Below, in pieces: positions 20,403 through 29,365 of a stretch of DNA of 64,000 nucleotides. This stretch comes from Leptospira sp. WS58.C1. Lineage in GTDB: Bacteria > Spirochaetota > Leptospiria > Leptospirales > Leptospiraceae. How positions within the stretch are numbered: the first letter of the stretch is position 1; each line of letters starts with the position of its first letter. A program made the position numbers and the translations under genes. The stretch lies in the NCBI RefSeq assembly GCF_040833995.1, contig NZ_CP162137.1, positions 3,655,483-3,719,482 on the forward strand, read 5' to 3'. The notes under the pieces were generated by a model that was not told the origin of the DNA, made no database searches, and saw only the letters and a list, made by a program, of their open reading frames with translations.

Positions 20403-20752
20403 GTGCAAAACCTAAAAAGAAAAGAATAGAACTAAAAGCGGAGAATTTTTACGAACTAGTTTATAAAATCGTAAAGAAAGTCCCGAAAGGAAAAGTCACC
20501 AGCTACGGCAGGATCGCTATTCTGATCGGCAAACCTAGAGCCGCCAGAGCAGTTGGTTACGCCTTAAACGCTTTGAAAAAGGGTCAAGAACAGAAAGTTC
20601 CTTGGCAAAGAGTCATCAATAGTATGGGAAAAATTTCCCATAGAGGTGATACACCTAGAGCCATCCTTCAAAAAAAACTTTTAGAATCCGAAGGTATCAA
20701 ATTTTCTAGAGAAGAGGTCGTGGATTGGAAACGATTCGGCTGGCCTGAATAA
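20399..20752 (+). CDS. Alkyltransferase-like protein (ATL, MGMT family)
   Basis: A 117-aa protein homologous to the DNA-binding C-terminal domain of O6-alkylguanine-DNA alkyltransferase. It keeps the helix-turn-helix with its arginine finger ([13 protein letters not shown]). The catalytic PCHR motif, however, reads PWQRV, with Trp69 in place of the acceptor cysteine. That substitution defines alkyltransferase-like proteins, which bind O6-alkylguanine without repairing it and hand the lesion to nucleotide excision repair. It overlaps the histidine kinase stop by 4 bp and lies 18 bp before thiD, so the three genes probably share a transcript. Confidence 0.88.
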   Translation: MSAKPKKKRIELKAENFYELVYKIVKKVPKGKVTSYGRIAILIGKPRAARAVGYALNALKKGQEQKVPWQRVINSMGKISHRGDTPRAILQKKLLESEGIKFSREEVVDWKRFGWPE

Positions 20753-20770
20753 TTTATCGTAAGGTCTCAA

Positions 20771-21574
20771 ATGCAAAAGCCGGTAGTATTAACGATCGCA
20801 GGTTCAGACTCCGGAGGTGGAGCAGGGATCCAAGCCGATCTAAAAACGTTCAACTCTACCGGATCTTTCGGAACATCCGTAATCACATGTTTGACCGCGC
20901 AAAATCCGGACGGCGTCGCGGGCATTTTAGAAGTAGATCCCGACTTTTTAGAAAAACAACTCTTAGCTGTACTTTCTTATTTCCCTGTAAAAGCGATCAA
21001 AACCGGAATGTTATTTTCAGAAAGCCTAATCCGGAGAATTTCTAAAATTTTAAACGAATACAGAGCCAAAGGACAAAACTTCGAGTTAGTTTTAGATCCC
21101 GTGATGGTGGCAACAAGCGGTGCGAAACTTTTGCAAGACGGAGCAATTCAATCTTTGATTTCCGAATTGGTTCCAATGGCGAGTGTCGTCACTCCAAACC
21201 TGGACGAGGCGAAAATTTTAGGCTCCGCAGAAATTATCAAAACCGGATCCATGGAGTCGGAAGCGGTTTCTCTTTCTAAAAGATTAAAGGTGCCTATTTT
21301 ATTAAAAGGTGGTCATATCAAAAATTCCAAAGAGGCTTTAGACGTATTAGGAATTCCGAATGGAGAAACCTTTAAGTATGCGAAACCTTTTATTGAGGAT
21401 TTTAATCCTCATGGAACCGGATGCACATATTCTTCCGCGATCGCTTCCTATCTTGCACAAGGATTCCCTCTTTCCGAGTCTGTAGCAAAAGCAAGGGAAT
21501 TTCTACATGCGGCTATTTTGCAGTCCTTCCCTACAGGAAAGACTAAGACATTAAATCATAATCCGAAACTTTAG
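20771..21574 (+). CDS. thiD: Hydroxymethylpyrimidine/phosphomethylpyrimidine kinase ThiD
   Basis: Ribokinase-fold enzyme that phosphorylates HMP and then HMP-phosphate for thiamine synthesis. The N-terminal signature [18 protein letters not shown] is typical of Thi[12 protein letters not shown] and the C-terminal [17 protein letters not shown] hold the phosphate and catalytic-base regions (the GTGC loop). The length of 267 aa is normal for the monofunctional enzyme, with no ThiE fusion. No other thiamine gene and no obvious TPP riboswitch is visible nearby. It is the third gene after the kinase and ATL genes, and its 3' end overlaps the convergent DUF885 gene by 4 bp. Confidence 0.95.
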   Translation: MQKPVVLTIAGSDSGGGAGIQADLKTFNSTGSFGTSVITCLTAQNPDGVAGILEVDPDFLEKQLLAVLSYFPVKAIKTGMLFSESLIRRISKILNEYRAKGQNFELVLDPVMVATSGAKLLQDGAIQSLISELVPMASVVTPNLDEAKILGSAEIIKTGSMESEAVSLSKRLKVPILLKGGHIKNSKEALDVLGIPNGETFKYAKPFIEDFNPHGTGCTYSSAIASYLAQGFPLSESVAKAREFLHAAILQSFPTGKTKTLNHNPKL

Positions 21575-23391
21575 TTTTTAGGAACGAGTCCCAATTCTTC
21601 CTTCGAAGCATTTTCTAAAATTTCTAGAGGAAGAGAACCTTTTCCTAAAACGAAGCCGTGATATTCTTTGATATCGAAAGCTTCTCCTTTGACCGATTTC
21701 CAATCCTCTCTCATTTTTAAGAAGGAGATCATTCCGATCTTGTAAGAGCAGGCTTGTCCTGGATAAACGATATATCTTTCGATCTCGGCGGAAACTTCTT
21801 TAGGAGCCATGCCGGTATTGTCCGACATATAACGGATCGCATCTTCTCTGCTCCAACGTTTGTAATGGATCCCCGTATCCACAACCAAACGAACTGCTCT
21901 GAACAATTCGGCTTGTAGCCTTCCAAGATCTATAAAAGGGTCGGAGTAAAAATTATAATCTTTCGCGAGTCTTTCTGCATACAATGCCCAACCTTCTACA
22001 AACGCGGTAAAATGTGTTGTTCTTAATTTTCGCGGCGCAGAAGTCAATTCTTGGGACCAAGCGATCTGCAAATGATGTCCCGGGATTGTTTCATGATATG
22101 TTAATGTATTCATTCCGAACTTAGGAATTTCTTTTAGGTCGCGAAGATTTGCGTAGAATACACCGGGGCGTTTTCCATCCAGACTGGGTTCTTCATAATA
22201 AGCCCCAGGCGCTCCTGCTTCTTTAAATTCCGGAATTCTTTCTACCTGTACTTTTGCCTTCGGCCAAGACGGAAAAATAGGTTTGGATCTTTCAATGGAT
22301 TCCTTTAGGATCTCTTTGTATACCTCTATAACCTTTTCTTTTCCTTCCGGAGTGTTTGGAAATTGGAACTCAGGTTTTTCTCTCAGTTGTTTCATGGTAG
22401 CTTGAAGATTGGAAACTTTGATTCCGGAAGTTTCCAAAATAGATCTCATTTCGGTTTGTATTCTTGCTACTTCCGAGAGTCCTATAGAGTGAACTTCCTC
22501 CGGAGAAAGATTTGTAGTAGTATGATATTTTAATGTATGTTCGTAATATTTATCGCCGTTCGGAAGTTTCCATACTCCGGCTTTACTATCGGCAGATTTA
22601 AGTTGTTGTTCTAGAAAATTTTGAAGTTTAGAATAAGCGGGATAAACGGAACTTTCTAAAATTTTTTTTACTTCCGCCAAAGAAGAAGTTTTTCGTTCTG
22701 ATACGATCTCATCATTCTTCTCTAATTTTTTGCGAAGGCTAACATACAGAATATTCTCTTCAGGATTTTTTACCCTGAAATTTTTCAATTCATCCAAGAC
22801 TCTTCTTAAAATGAAATCGGGGGGGATTACTCCGTTGGATTGCCTGACCTCCAAACCTCGGATCACTTGTTCTAACTTTTCGGAAATTCCTTGTAGCCTC
22901 GCAATATATGAATCTACATCTTCATAATCTTCTATCATATGAGAAGTTGCCAAGAAGGAAGGAATATGATTTTGGACTCCAAAAAGCTGATTTACCGGAT
23001 AAGAATTATAAATATATCTTTCATAATCCGCCGCAAGTTCCAGATCCCACTCCAAAGCCTTATAATAGATCTTGTCTTCTCCGCTTAGTCCGGAAGGGTC
23101 ATAAGTCCTCAAAGTCTCCAGATCCCTTTTTGCTTTATCCGCCCTTTCCATTTCCTTTTCTGGAGAAGAGTCGGACCATTTATAATTATGAGAAGTGATC
23201 CCCCAGGAATCCAAAATTCTGAGAGAAGTTAGGGTTTCCGGATCATCCAGAACATTCTCCCAAAAAATCTTTTCATAATATAAACCTAATGTGATCGGCC
23301 GGAAATTAATCGTATGCCAAACTAATATTCCGATGGAAAGTAAAATTACGCCAATCGTCGATATAGAGATAATGAAGATCTTCTTCACCAT
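21571..23391 (-). CDS. DUF885 family protein, membrane-anchored putative metallopeptidase
   Basis: A 606-aa protein with one N-terminal transmembrane anchor (about 5-27) and a periplasmic or outer-facing body. The zinc-peptidase motif HETIPGHH (within TLTYHETIPGHHLQIAW) follows the HExxxGHH form characteristic of DUF885. FVEGWALYAERLAKDY and the downstream region (YPGQACSYKIG) are also typical of this family. These proteins resemble M2/M3-like peptidases, but the true substrate is generally unknown. The gene is followed by thiD in convergent orientation, with a 4-bp overlap. Upstream are the zinc-ribbon membrane protein and the VKOR fusion on the same strand, 17 bp and 570 bp away, so an operon is likely. 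Confidence 0.85.
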   Translation of the reverse strand: MVKKIFIISISTIGVILLSIGILVWHTINFRPITLGLYYEKIFWENVLDDPETLTSLRILDSWGITSHNYKWSDSSPEKEMERADKAKRDLETLRTYDPSGLSGEDKIYYKALEWDLELAADYERYIYNSYPVNQLFGVQNHIPSFLATSHMIEDYEDVDSYIARLQGISEKLEQVIRGLEVRQSNGVIPPDFILRRVLDELKNFRVKNPEENILYVSLRKKLEKNDEIVSERKTSSLAEVKKILESSVYPAYSKLQNFLEQQLKSADSKAGVWKLPNGDKYYEHTLKYHTTTNLSPEEVHSIGLSEVARIQTEMRSILETSGIKVSNLQATMKQLREKPEFQFPNTPEGKEKVIEVYKEILKESIERSKPIFPSWPKAKVQVERIPEFKEAGAPGAYYEEPSLDGKRPGVFYANLRDLKEIPKFGMNTLTYHETIPGHHLQIAWSQELTSAPRKLRTTHFTAFVEGWALYAERLAKDYNFYSDPFIDLGRLQAELFRAVRLVVDTGIHYKRWSREDAIRYMSDNTGMAPKEVSAEIERYIVYPGQACSYKIGMISFLKMREDWKSVKGEAFDIKEYHGFVLGKGSLPLEILENASKEELGLVPKN

Positions 23392-23408
23392 GGATAATGC
23401 TCCGATGT

Positions 23409-23951
23409 TTAGAAAAGTGGGATCAGGATTTTAGATAAAAATACGAGTAATAGTGTCCAGATCGCGGATGAGGATGCCGCAAAAGAAAAATGATTTTCCC
23501 AATTTAATAAAGGTACACATACGAATAAGAACATTCCGAAATAGGAAAGATAAGGGTTTCGAAGATACAAAGTTTTTTGCCATTCGAAAAATCCTTCTCT
23601 AAAGTCTTTTGCATCTCCTTTAACCTTGTTTAAGAAGATCCATTCCGAAACAAATCCGAAGACGGAAAATGTAAAAAAGAAAAAGGAAATGATAAGTATC
23701 CAAGACCAATCTAAAAAAGGGATCGGATACATTGTGAATACGATCGGAAGTGCAAAAGAGATCAAAGCGGAGAATGGAAAAAAAATAGTCGTCCGAAATA
23801 ATCTACTTTCGGATAAAAATTTGAAAAACGGGATCCGACCGGGTAACTGATAAGATCCACAAAACAAACATTTTTCCGAATCGGAAAGAATGGAAGAGCC
23901 GCAGTTCCTACAATGAAAATTCTTTTTGAAAACTTCGGCTGCTTCCGACAC
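23409..23951 (-). CDS. Zinc-ribbon membrane protein of unknown function
   Basis: A 180-aa protein beginning with a CxxC...CxxC zinc ribbon (CRNCGSSILSDSEKCLFCGS, about 15-34), followed by four hydrophobic segments (roughly 55-75, 80-100, 132-150 and 155-178). I do not recognise a family beyond a zinc-ribbon domain attached to a membrane unit. The stop lies 17 bp before the DUF885 start and its own start is 8 bp after the VKOR-DsbA stop, so the three genes form a tight cluster. An accessory role in envelope protein folding is possible from the neighbour, not from the sequence. Confidence 0.6.
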   Translation of the reverse strand: MSEAAEVFKKNFHCRNCGSSILSDSEKCLFCGSYQLPGRIPFFKFLSESRLFRTTIFFPFSALISFALPIVFTMYPIPFLDWSWILIISFFFFTFSVFGFVSEWIFLNKVKGDAKDFREGFFEWQKTLYLRNPYLSYFGMFLFVCVPLLNWENHFSFAASSSAIWTLLLVFLSKILIPLF

Positions 23952-23959
23952 TGAAAACC

Positions 23960-25177
23960 TCAGACCTTTTTGATCAAACTTTCGATCAAAGCTCTTAGGA
24001 AAGCTTCTTTCGGAGTTCCACTCTGTATCGGTTTATTATTAATAAATAAACTAGGCGTGCTATGGATCTCCACTTTAGCAGCATCATCCACTTCCTTATT
24101 GATCTGATTGCGGACCGCAGGAGAAGACAAACAAGCGCGGAACTGGTTCATATCCAGTCCTTCTTGCTGAGCCAAACTCAACACGGATGCAGGAGAATGA
24201 GCGATACGATTTTCCGTATTTCTGTAAAGCCCTTCGTACACTGCCGGAAACTTATTTTGTTTATCCGCACATATCGCAGCAGAAGCGGCCACACAGGAAC
24301 TTGCGTCAGGACGAGGAGATTGTACTAAACGGTTACAGTTTGCGTCCAAGGGAAAATTTTTATAAACGATCTTTACGAGTCCAGGATAGTCTCTCAAAAC
24401 TCTTTTTAAGATGTGAGAAGTATCCATACAGTGACCACAATTGAAGTCCGCAAATTTTACGATCGTGATCGGAGCGTTAGGATCTCCTTGTATCGAAGAA
24501 CCTTGTAGATCGATGGATACGACCGGTGCCTTTTCGTAATCAGCCAATTGTTTTTGGATCTGAGCGACACCTGTATGTTCTCCATCTACTAAAGAATCGT
24601 GGAAAGACTTTCCTCCGATCTGACCAGCTGCTAAGAATAATAAAACTACTATATAAGTATTTAAACCCTCCAGTTGGAAAACACTGAACGCTTTTTTCAA
24701 AGACTTGTCCTGATAGTTTTTAATTTGGAAAAATGTCCCTACAACCAAGATTAAGGTTAATATCCACGTAGCCGCACAGAGCCCGCAAATCGCATCTATA
24801 TAAAATACTGAAGCAGAAAATAATCCGAGGTCGACCACCAGTCCTAGAAGCAAAATATAAAAAGAAAGAAGAAGATAACCTTCTCTATTTTCCGGGTTTT
24901 TCTCTGATCTTATAAAAAGGTATGTAACAAATCCGTAAAATGCGAAACCGAAAAGAGCTATTGGAAGATCTCCGAACCAAGGAACATCTCTGATCGCAGA
25001 AATGCTACTTTCGGAAACTTTGGAACAAGAGCCTGTCTCGCTTACAGCATCGCAAAGAGATTGGGCGAGTCCATCAGCGGTTTCTCCGCCGAAATATTTT
25101 CGTATCAATAAGAACGAGATAAACGCCGCTATACCGGAAATTGCGGCAAGAATATAGCTATGAGATAGTTTTTTCAT
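23960..25177 (-). CDS. VKOR-DsbA fusion (disulfide-bond formation)
   Basis: A 405-aa fusion of a vitamin K epoxide reductase domain to a thioredoxin-fold DsbA-like domain. The VKOR part (about 1-180) has several membrane helices, the loop pair Cys42/Cys51 and the active-site CGLC (Cys131-Cys134). The periplasmic part has FADFNCGHC with Cys247-xx-Cys250, then the conserved cis-Pro region STPSLFINN near the end. The pair would oxidise periplasmic proteins and pass electrons to quinone, as DsbA plus DsbB do elsewhere. The long linker 185-230 joins the modules. The downstream zinc-ribbon and DUF885 genes probably belong to the same unit. Confidence 0.9.
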   Translation of the reverse strand: MKKLSHSYILAAISGIAAFISFLLIRKYFGGETADGLAQSLCDAVSETGSCSKVSESSISAIRDVPWFGDLPIALFGFAFYGFVTYLFIRSEKNPENREGYLLLSFYILLLGLVVDLGLFSASVFYIDAICGLCAATWILTLILVVGTFFQIKNYQDKSLKKAFSVFQLEGLNTYIVVLLFLAAGQIGGKSFHDSLVDGEHTGVAQIQKQLADYEKAPVVSIDLQGSSIQGDPNAPITIVKFADFNCGHCMDTSHILKRVLRDYPGLVKIVYKNFPLDANCNRLVQSPRPDASSCVAASAAICADKQNKFPAVYEGLYRNTENRIAHSPASVLSLAQQEGLDMNQFRACLSSPAVRNQINKEVDDAAKVEIHSTPSLFINNKPIQSGTPKEAFLRALIESLIKKV

Positions 25178-25272
25178 TCGGGACTCCGATTACAAAATAC
25201 CTTTATACGTACATGGAAGGCATAAGGAAAGAAAAAATAAGCCGATCTGAAGTTATAAAAGGGAATTTAAAA

Positions 25273-26007
25273 TTAATCGGAGCCCAGGCTTGTGATCGCT
25301 TCAGCCAGATCTATTTTACCTTCATATAAAGCTTTCCCGGTAATCACTCCATACATAGAAACCGATGTACCCAATGCGGATAATGCCATAATATCTTTCA
25401 AAGAAGAAATACCGCCGGATGCGATTACCTGAAAATTATATCTGCTTAAAATTTCCTTATATGCGTTAAGGTTTGGACCCGCCAATGTTCCATCTTGTGC
25501 GATATCCGTAAAAATAATATTACGGATCCCTGCTTGCTGCATCTTTTCCAGAAGGTCCAGATATTTCACACCTGAATCCACTTCCCAACCTGCAATTTTG
25601 ACGATACCGTCTCTAGCATCCACTGCCACAACAACCCTATCTTCTCCGTATTTTTTAAGAGCGAAATCCAGAAGTTCCGGATTGTTTACTGCGGCGGTTC
25701 CGAGAATAAAACGATCAATACCAATCGAATCGTAATATTCCAACTTCTCCTTATCTCGGATCCCTCCACCTAGCTGGATCTTTAAATTAGAAGATTTACG
25801 AATTTTTGAAATAGATTCCGTATTGATGCCGATCTGATTTCTTGCACCGTTAAGGTCCACAAGATGTAAAAGAGTAGCACCATTTCTCTCGAAACCTTCT
25901 GCAAGTTTCCAAGGTTCGGTTGAGTAGACCGTTTTTTCTTCGTATTTACCTTTGAATAATCTAACGGCGCAATTATCCAACAAATCAATGGCTGGAATTA
26001 AAATCAT
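25273..26007 (-). CDS. hisA: Phosphoribosylformimino-5-aminoimidazole carboxamide ribotide isomerase HisA
   Basis: A TIM-barrel isomerase of histidine biosynthesis, converting ProFAR to PRFAR. The N-terminal [14 protein letters not shown] carries the catalytic Asp at the first strand (Asp8); [12 protein letters not shown] and [13 protein letters not shown] are the two phosphate-binding loops typical of HisA/HisF. The second catalytic Asp is in [14 protein letters not shown]. The length of 244 aa is normal. The start overlaps the hisH stop by 4 bp. The gene ends about 95 bp before the VKOR fusion. Confidence 0.95.
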   Translation of the reverse strand: MILIPAIDLLDNCAVRLFKGKYEEKTVYSTEPWKLAEGFERNGATLLHLVDLNGARNQIGINTESISKIRKSSNLKIQLGGGIRDKEKLEYYDSIGIDRFILGTAAVNNPELLDFALKKYGEDRVVVAVDARDGIVKIAGWEVDSGVKYLDLLEKMQQAGIRNIIFTDIAQDGTLAGPNLNAYKEILSRYNFQVIASGGISSLKDIMALSALGTSVSMYGVITGKALYEGKIDLAEAITSLGSD

Positions 26008-26636
26008 AAGGATCGAATAAAGTTCTCCAGGATCTTTAGACCGAAGGAATAGGATTTTTCGGGATGGAATTGTGTTCCGAAAACGTTTCCTTTTTCGACC
26101 ACTGCGGGGAACTTCTCCCCATAATAATCGCAGAAGCCGGTGATAGCGGAACTCTCCACTCCAACGGGACGATAGGAGTGTATAAAATAGGCGAAGGATT
26201 CGTCTTCCAAATTTTTCAATAAATTACTTTTGGAAGGATTTCTTTTATATAATTTATTCCAGCCGATATGAGGAACCTTGTAGTTTTTTCCCTTAAACTT
26301 TCGGATCTTACCTTTGATATAGCCAAGCCCTGGAACGGTCTCATTCTTATTTCCGGAAACAACCTCGTCGGAATCTTCGAATAAAATTTGGAATCCGATA
26401 CAAATCCCGAACAATGGTTTTCCTGTCTTCACATGATCGTCCACGAAGCTCCTTAAACCGGACTCATTCAGATTTCTCATGGCCTTATCAAAATGACCGT
26501 CGCCAGGAAGAATGATCGCATCCGCTTCTTGCAAAACGGAAGGCTCCTTAGTATAAGAAAAATCTTTAGTGAAAAGAGAGATCGCTTTTAAGCAAGAGTG
26601 AATATTCCCCATTCCATAATCGAGAACGGCTATCAT
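26004..26636 (-). CDS. hisH: Imidazole glycerol phosphate synthase glutaminase subunit HisH
   Basis: Class I glutamine amidotransferase partner of HisF. The first residues [13 protein letters not shown] are the typical HisH start; the nucleophile elbow is [12 protein letters not shown] with the catalytic Cys; the catalytic His and Glu are in GTQFHPEKS. The oxyanion strand region ([12 protein letters not shown]) is also kept. The 210-aa length fits. It overlaps both hisB and hisA by 4 bp, forming a strictly coupled trio. The expected partner hisF is not in this cluster. Confidence 0.94.
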   Translation of the reverse strand: MIAVLDYGMGNIHSCLKAISLFTKDFSYTKEPSVLQEADAIILPGDGHFDKAMRNLNESGLRSFVDDHVKTGKPLFGICIGFQILFEDSDEVVSGNKNETVPGLGYIKGKIRKFKGKNYKVPHIGWNKLYKRNPSKSNLLKNLEDESFAYFIHSYRPVGVESSAITGFCDYYGEKFPAVVEKGNVFGTQFHPEKSYSFGLKILENFIRSL

Positions 26637-27214
26637 TCCAAAACACCTTTGGTAGAAGGGATTGCACCGCCTGCAGCAGGATCTATTTCGATCGCCATTC
26701 TCAAGGCCTTACCAAAAGCTTTAAAAATAGATTCATGGATATGATGACGATTTTCTCCGTAATGAACGTGGACATGGAGATTCATCTTCGCATTCAAAGC
26801 GAACTTCTGTAGGAATTCCAACGACAACTCAGCATCGTAAATTCCGAACTTTCCCGCAAGTTCCGGACCGGTATACTTATAATAATATCTACCGCCCAGA
26901 TCAACAGCAACAGTCGTGAGAACCTCATCCATAGGAAGAGTGTAATGACCATATCTTCTGATGCCAGCCTTATCTCCCAATTGTTTGTGAAGAGTAGAGC
27001 CAAGAAGAATTGCAGTGTCCTCGACACTATGGTGGCAATCGATTTCTATGTCGCCTCGCAACCAAAGATCTATATCCAGAAGGCCATGTTTAGAAACGTG
27101 AGAAAGCATATGCTCGAAGAACGGAATTTGAGTATCGAATTTATAATTTCCCGTACCCCGAATATTCAGGGAGAGCTTGATGTCCGTCTCCGAAGTTTTG
27201 CGTTCTTCTTTCAT
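26633..27214 (-). CDS. hisB: Imidazoleglycerol-phosphate dehydratase HisB
   Basis: Monofunctional IGPD of 193 aa, without the phosphatase domain found in enterobacteria. The manganese-binding histidine clusters are in [24 protein letters not shown] and the C-terminal [19 protein letters not shown]. The extra signature DLGGRYYY also fits. It is the first gene of the hisBHA unit; the start is followed by an in-frame [10 protein letters not shown] lead typical of the family. About 115 bp separate it from the divergently transcribed tRNA-Leu gene. Confidence 0.95.
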   Translation of the reverse strand: MKEERKTSETDIKLSLNIRGTGNYKFDTQIPFFEHMLSHVSKHGLLDIDLWLRGDIEIDCHHSVEDTAILLGSTLHKQLGDKAGIRRYGHYTLPMDEVLTTVAVDLGGRYYYKYTGPELAGKFGIYDAELSLEFLQKFALNAKMNLHVHVHYGENRHHIHESIFKAFGKALRMAIEIDPAAGGAIPSTKGVLE

Positions 27215-27330
27215 TATATCCTGACCCTACTTTCCTATTAATTATCGTGTCAATGAATTCCAAAAATAAGCTGACGGAAAGTCCCCGGAGCCAAAATTAT
27301 CCCAAGGGGTAGAAATCCCGCCAACCACTA

Positions 27331-27412
<82 letters not shown>

Positions 27413-27417
27413 AAAAA

Positions 27418-27584
27418 TTGCACTTAAACTAAATTAAGATCTAAGGGATTCGAAGCTTTCGAGCGAGAGTGTTTGCAGTGACCCTTAGGGAACGTCGCAA
27501 ACGCGATCTGAGTCCATGGATGGACGAAGACGCAAGAAAGACGCCGTGGAGCCCAATCGAACAGGATGTGAGATTGCGAAACGG
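27418..27584. other. Spacer between the tRNA-end repeats
   Basis: A 167-bp segment bounded by the two identical 23-bp tRNA-end repeats. It appears more G-rich than its surroundings and contains short inverted repeats such as CGAAGCTTTCG and ACCCTTAGGG. Short open frames exist on both strands but have no ribosome-binding site or recognisable product. It may be a residue of an excised element or a small RNA region; neither is shown. Confidence 0.4.
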
Positions 27585-27607
27585 CGAGTCCCTTCTTCGG
27601 CAAAAAA
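27585..27607 (+). repeat. Direct repeat, copy 2 (detached tRNA-Leu 3' end)
   Basis: An exact copy of the 23 bp at 27395-27417, without the rest of a tRNA: the preceding bases do not rebuild an acceptor or anticodon stem. It lies between the tRNA gene and the 3' end of the leftward sulfide-type operon. It is consistent with an attachment-site scar. Confidence 0.8.
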
Positions 27608-27640
27608 ACTTTCAAAGTAGTTCCAAGGAACTTTCCGACC

Positions 27641-27835
27641 TTAATGATGCGATTTAAGTATCATAAGCGTCATACGAAAGTTAATCCAAATAAATCTCCA
27701 GATTTGCCATGGAATACACGTCCGCAATCTGAGTACCGATTTTCCCGGTACAGAGGTAAAATCCCCTTGGGTGTATGCTTCTCTAAGTTTTGCATTTTCA
27801 AGGGGAACCCATTCTTTTTCCGTCGGTTCCTTCAT
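27641..27835 (-). CDS. Small membrane-associated protein of the SQR-RND operon
   Basis: A 64-aa protein, last gene of the leftward operon, 16 bp after the SQR-like stop. It has a good Shine-Dalgarno, AGGAG, about eight bases before ATG 27835, so it is likely real despite its size. The N-terminal half is polar (KEPTEKEWVPLENAKLREA); the C-terminal half is hydrophobic and aromatic (IPWQIWRFIWINFRMTLMI), suggesting one membrane or interfacial helix. I recognise no family. Its position suggests a partner of the flavoprotein or the pump. Confidence 0.6.
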   Translation of the reverse strand: MKEPTEKEWVPLENAKLREAYTQGDFTSVPGKSVLRLRTCIPWQIWRFIWINFRMTLMILKSHH

Positions 27836-27851
27836 TATTTTATCTCCTGCT

Positions 27852-29309
27852 TTATTCTGGAATAGCCCACCATCCCGGTTTGGTCTTGGCTTTATAAAGG
27901 AATAAGTAATGTAGTAGCAACTTGATCCAATGTCCAGCTAAGCCAATCTCTCCGGTTGTATACCTCAAAGATCTCCCGAATTTTGGGTACTTTTTGTAGT
28001 CAGGGACTACCGGATAAACTGTCATGGACACTGCTGTTCCGTCGAATAATCCTTTACCGGCCGATGCGACACAAGCCGCTCCCATCTCTGCCATCGAAGC
28101 GGTATGGCTCGGAGAGGGTTTTCCTTTTAAGATCATGTCCGCTATACTTCTTGCTACGGCGCGACCCATGGTTGCAGAAGGCATCCCCGTGCGAGGAGGA
28201 GTAGATGAAATTTGGACTCCTTCTTCCGTTTTCATCACCTTGGATATAGGATGAGGTGGAGCAAAGGCAATCCCGATAGCGAATAAGTTCTGATACGAAG
28301 GTGATTGATAGGTTCGCGGCCAATCTTCCGGCATCCATTGTTCGAATGGCTTCGCTTGGTAATTCGCATCGACTTTCATCATTCCATTTGGAGCAAAGAG
28401 AGTTTCGGTGATATCTTGACCGGATCTGGAATATGCTTTTAATCCTACTCCGGAAAAAGGAGGGATCAACATCGCAAAATCGCTGCGGACGAATCCGGAT
28501 TCACCTTCTAACGTTACATAATGGATCGATCCCTTTTCTACCTTTGTAACGTGAGCGCGGGTCTTCCACTGAATATCCCTTTCTGCAAACAAGGACTCTG
28601 CGAAAATTTTGCTACTGGTGATATAGCCGCCTTGTTCTAGGTGCATTCCACCCATACCAAAATCACCTAATTCATACTCATTCGAGATCCACAGCAATCG
28701 AGCTCGGTCCCGTACTCCTGCCTTACGCAGTTCATAATCCACATTAAATAAATATTCGAACGCGGCTCCTTGGCAAGTGCACATCCCGTGCCCAGTTCCG
28801 ATCACAAAGTTGAGAGTTTCTCCGGATTTCATTCGTTGTATCACTTCTTTTAATTTTTTACCCGCTTCTTCTGCGTGAGAATAAGTGCAAACGGATAAAC
28901 TATTTCCGAACTGAGGACTCAAACCCGGAGTTGCATCGAAATTCAGTTTGGGACCGGTTGCGTTCACACAGAAGTCGTATTCGATCTCCTCACTCTTTCC
29001 TTGTTTCTCTCCCGCGACATATTCGATCGTCACGTAAGGTTTGTTTCTGTGAGTGCCACCTTCGGGATGTATACTAATCGCTTTCGCTTGTATGTACCGT
29101 ATTCCTAATTTGTCGTAAACCGGTTTCAATGCGAATGTGACTTGAGAGGGTTTCATTGCACCTACTCCGACCCAAATATTGGAAGGGATCCAATTCCAGT
29201 GTGAGTTCGGTGTAATTACCACTACTTCATGCTTATTCTTTACGTACTTTTTCAGAAGTGTTCCGGCGGTATGTCCGGATATCCCACCCCCCAAAATTAA
29301 AGTTCTCAT
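27852..29309 (-). CDS. SQR-like FAD-dependent oxidoreductase
   Basis: Flavoprotein of the sulfide:quinone oxidoreductase/flavocytochrome c type, expected to oxidise sulfide and reduce quinone at the membrane. The N-terminal FAD motif is LILGGGISGHTAG. In numbering from the longer frame, Cys143 (SVCTYSHAEEAG) and Cys181 (MCTCQGAAFEYLF) match two conserved SQR cysteines. The place where type I enzymes have their third catalytic Cys reads GIAFAPPHP, with Ala. A later GAACVAS motif and a C-terminal hydrophobic tail (GHWIKLLLHYLFLY) suggest monotopic membrane binding. The frame opens at ATG 29315, but that codon is too close to the AGGAG box; ATG 29309 is better spaced. It lies between the RND permease and the 64-aa gene. 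Sulfide oxidation is inferred, not proven. Confidence 0.78.
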   Translation of the reverse strand: MRTLILGGGISGHTAGTLLKKYVKNKHEVVVITPNSHWNWIPSNIWVGVGAMKPSQVTFALKPVYDKLGIRYIQAKAISIHPEGGTHRNKPYVTIEYVAGEKQGKSEEIEYDFCVNATGPKLNFDATPGLSPQFGNSLSVCTYSHAEEAGKKLKEVIQRMKSGETLNFVIGTGHGMCTCQGAAFEYLFNVDYELRKAGVRDRARLLWISNEYELGDFGMGGMHLEQGGYITSSKIFAESLFAERDIQWKTRAHVTKVEKGSIHYVTLEGESGFVRSDFAMLIPPFSGVGLKAYSRSGQDITETLFAPNGMMKVDANYQAKPFEQWMPEDWPRTYQSPSYQNLFAIGIAFAPPHPISKVMKTEEGVQISSTPPRTGMPSATMGRAVARSIADMILKGKPSPSHTASMAEMGAACVASAGKGLFDGTAVSMTVYPVVPDYKKYPKFGRSLRYTTGEIGLAGHWIKLLLHYLFLYKAKTKPGWWAIPE

Positions 29310-29365
29310 ACACATTCTCCTCTAGGTATTTATTAAAAAATTAGAATATATCTTTCGTTTAGTTT

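Noticed and set aside
27424..27657. Short frames on both strands between the tRNA-end repeats
   Set aside because: They lie within the repeat-bounded spacer, overlap each other, lack ribosome-binding sites and resemble nothing known.
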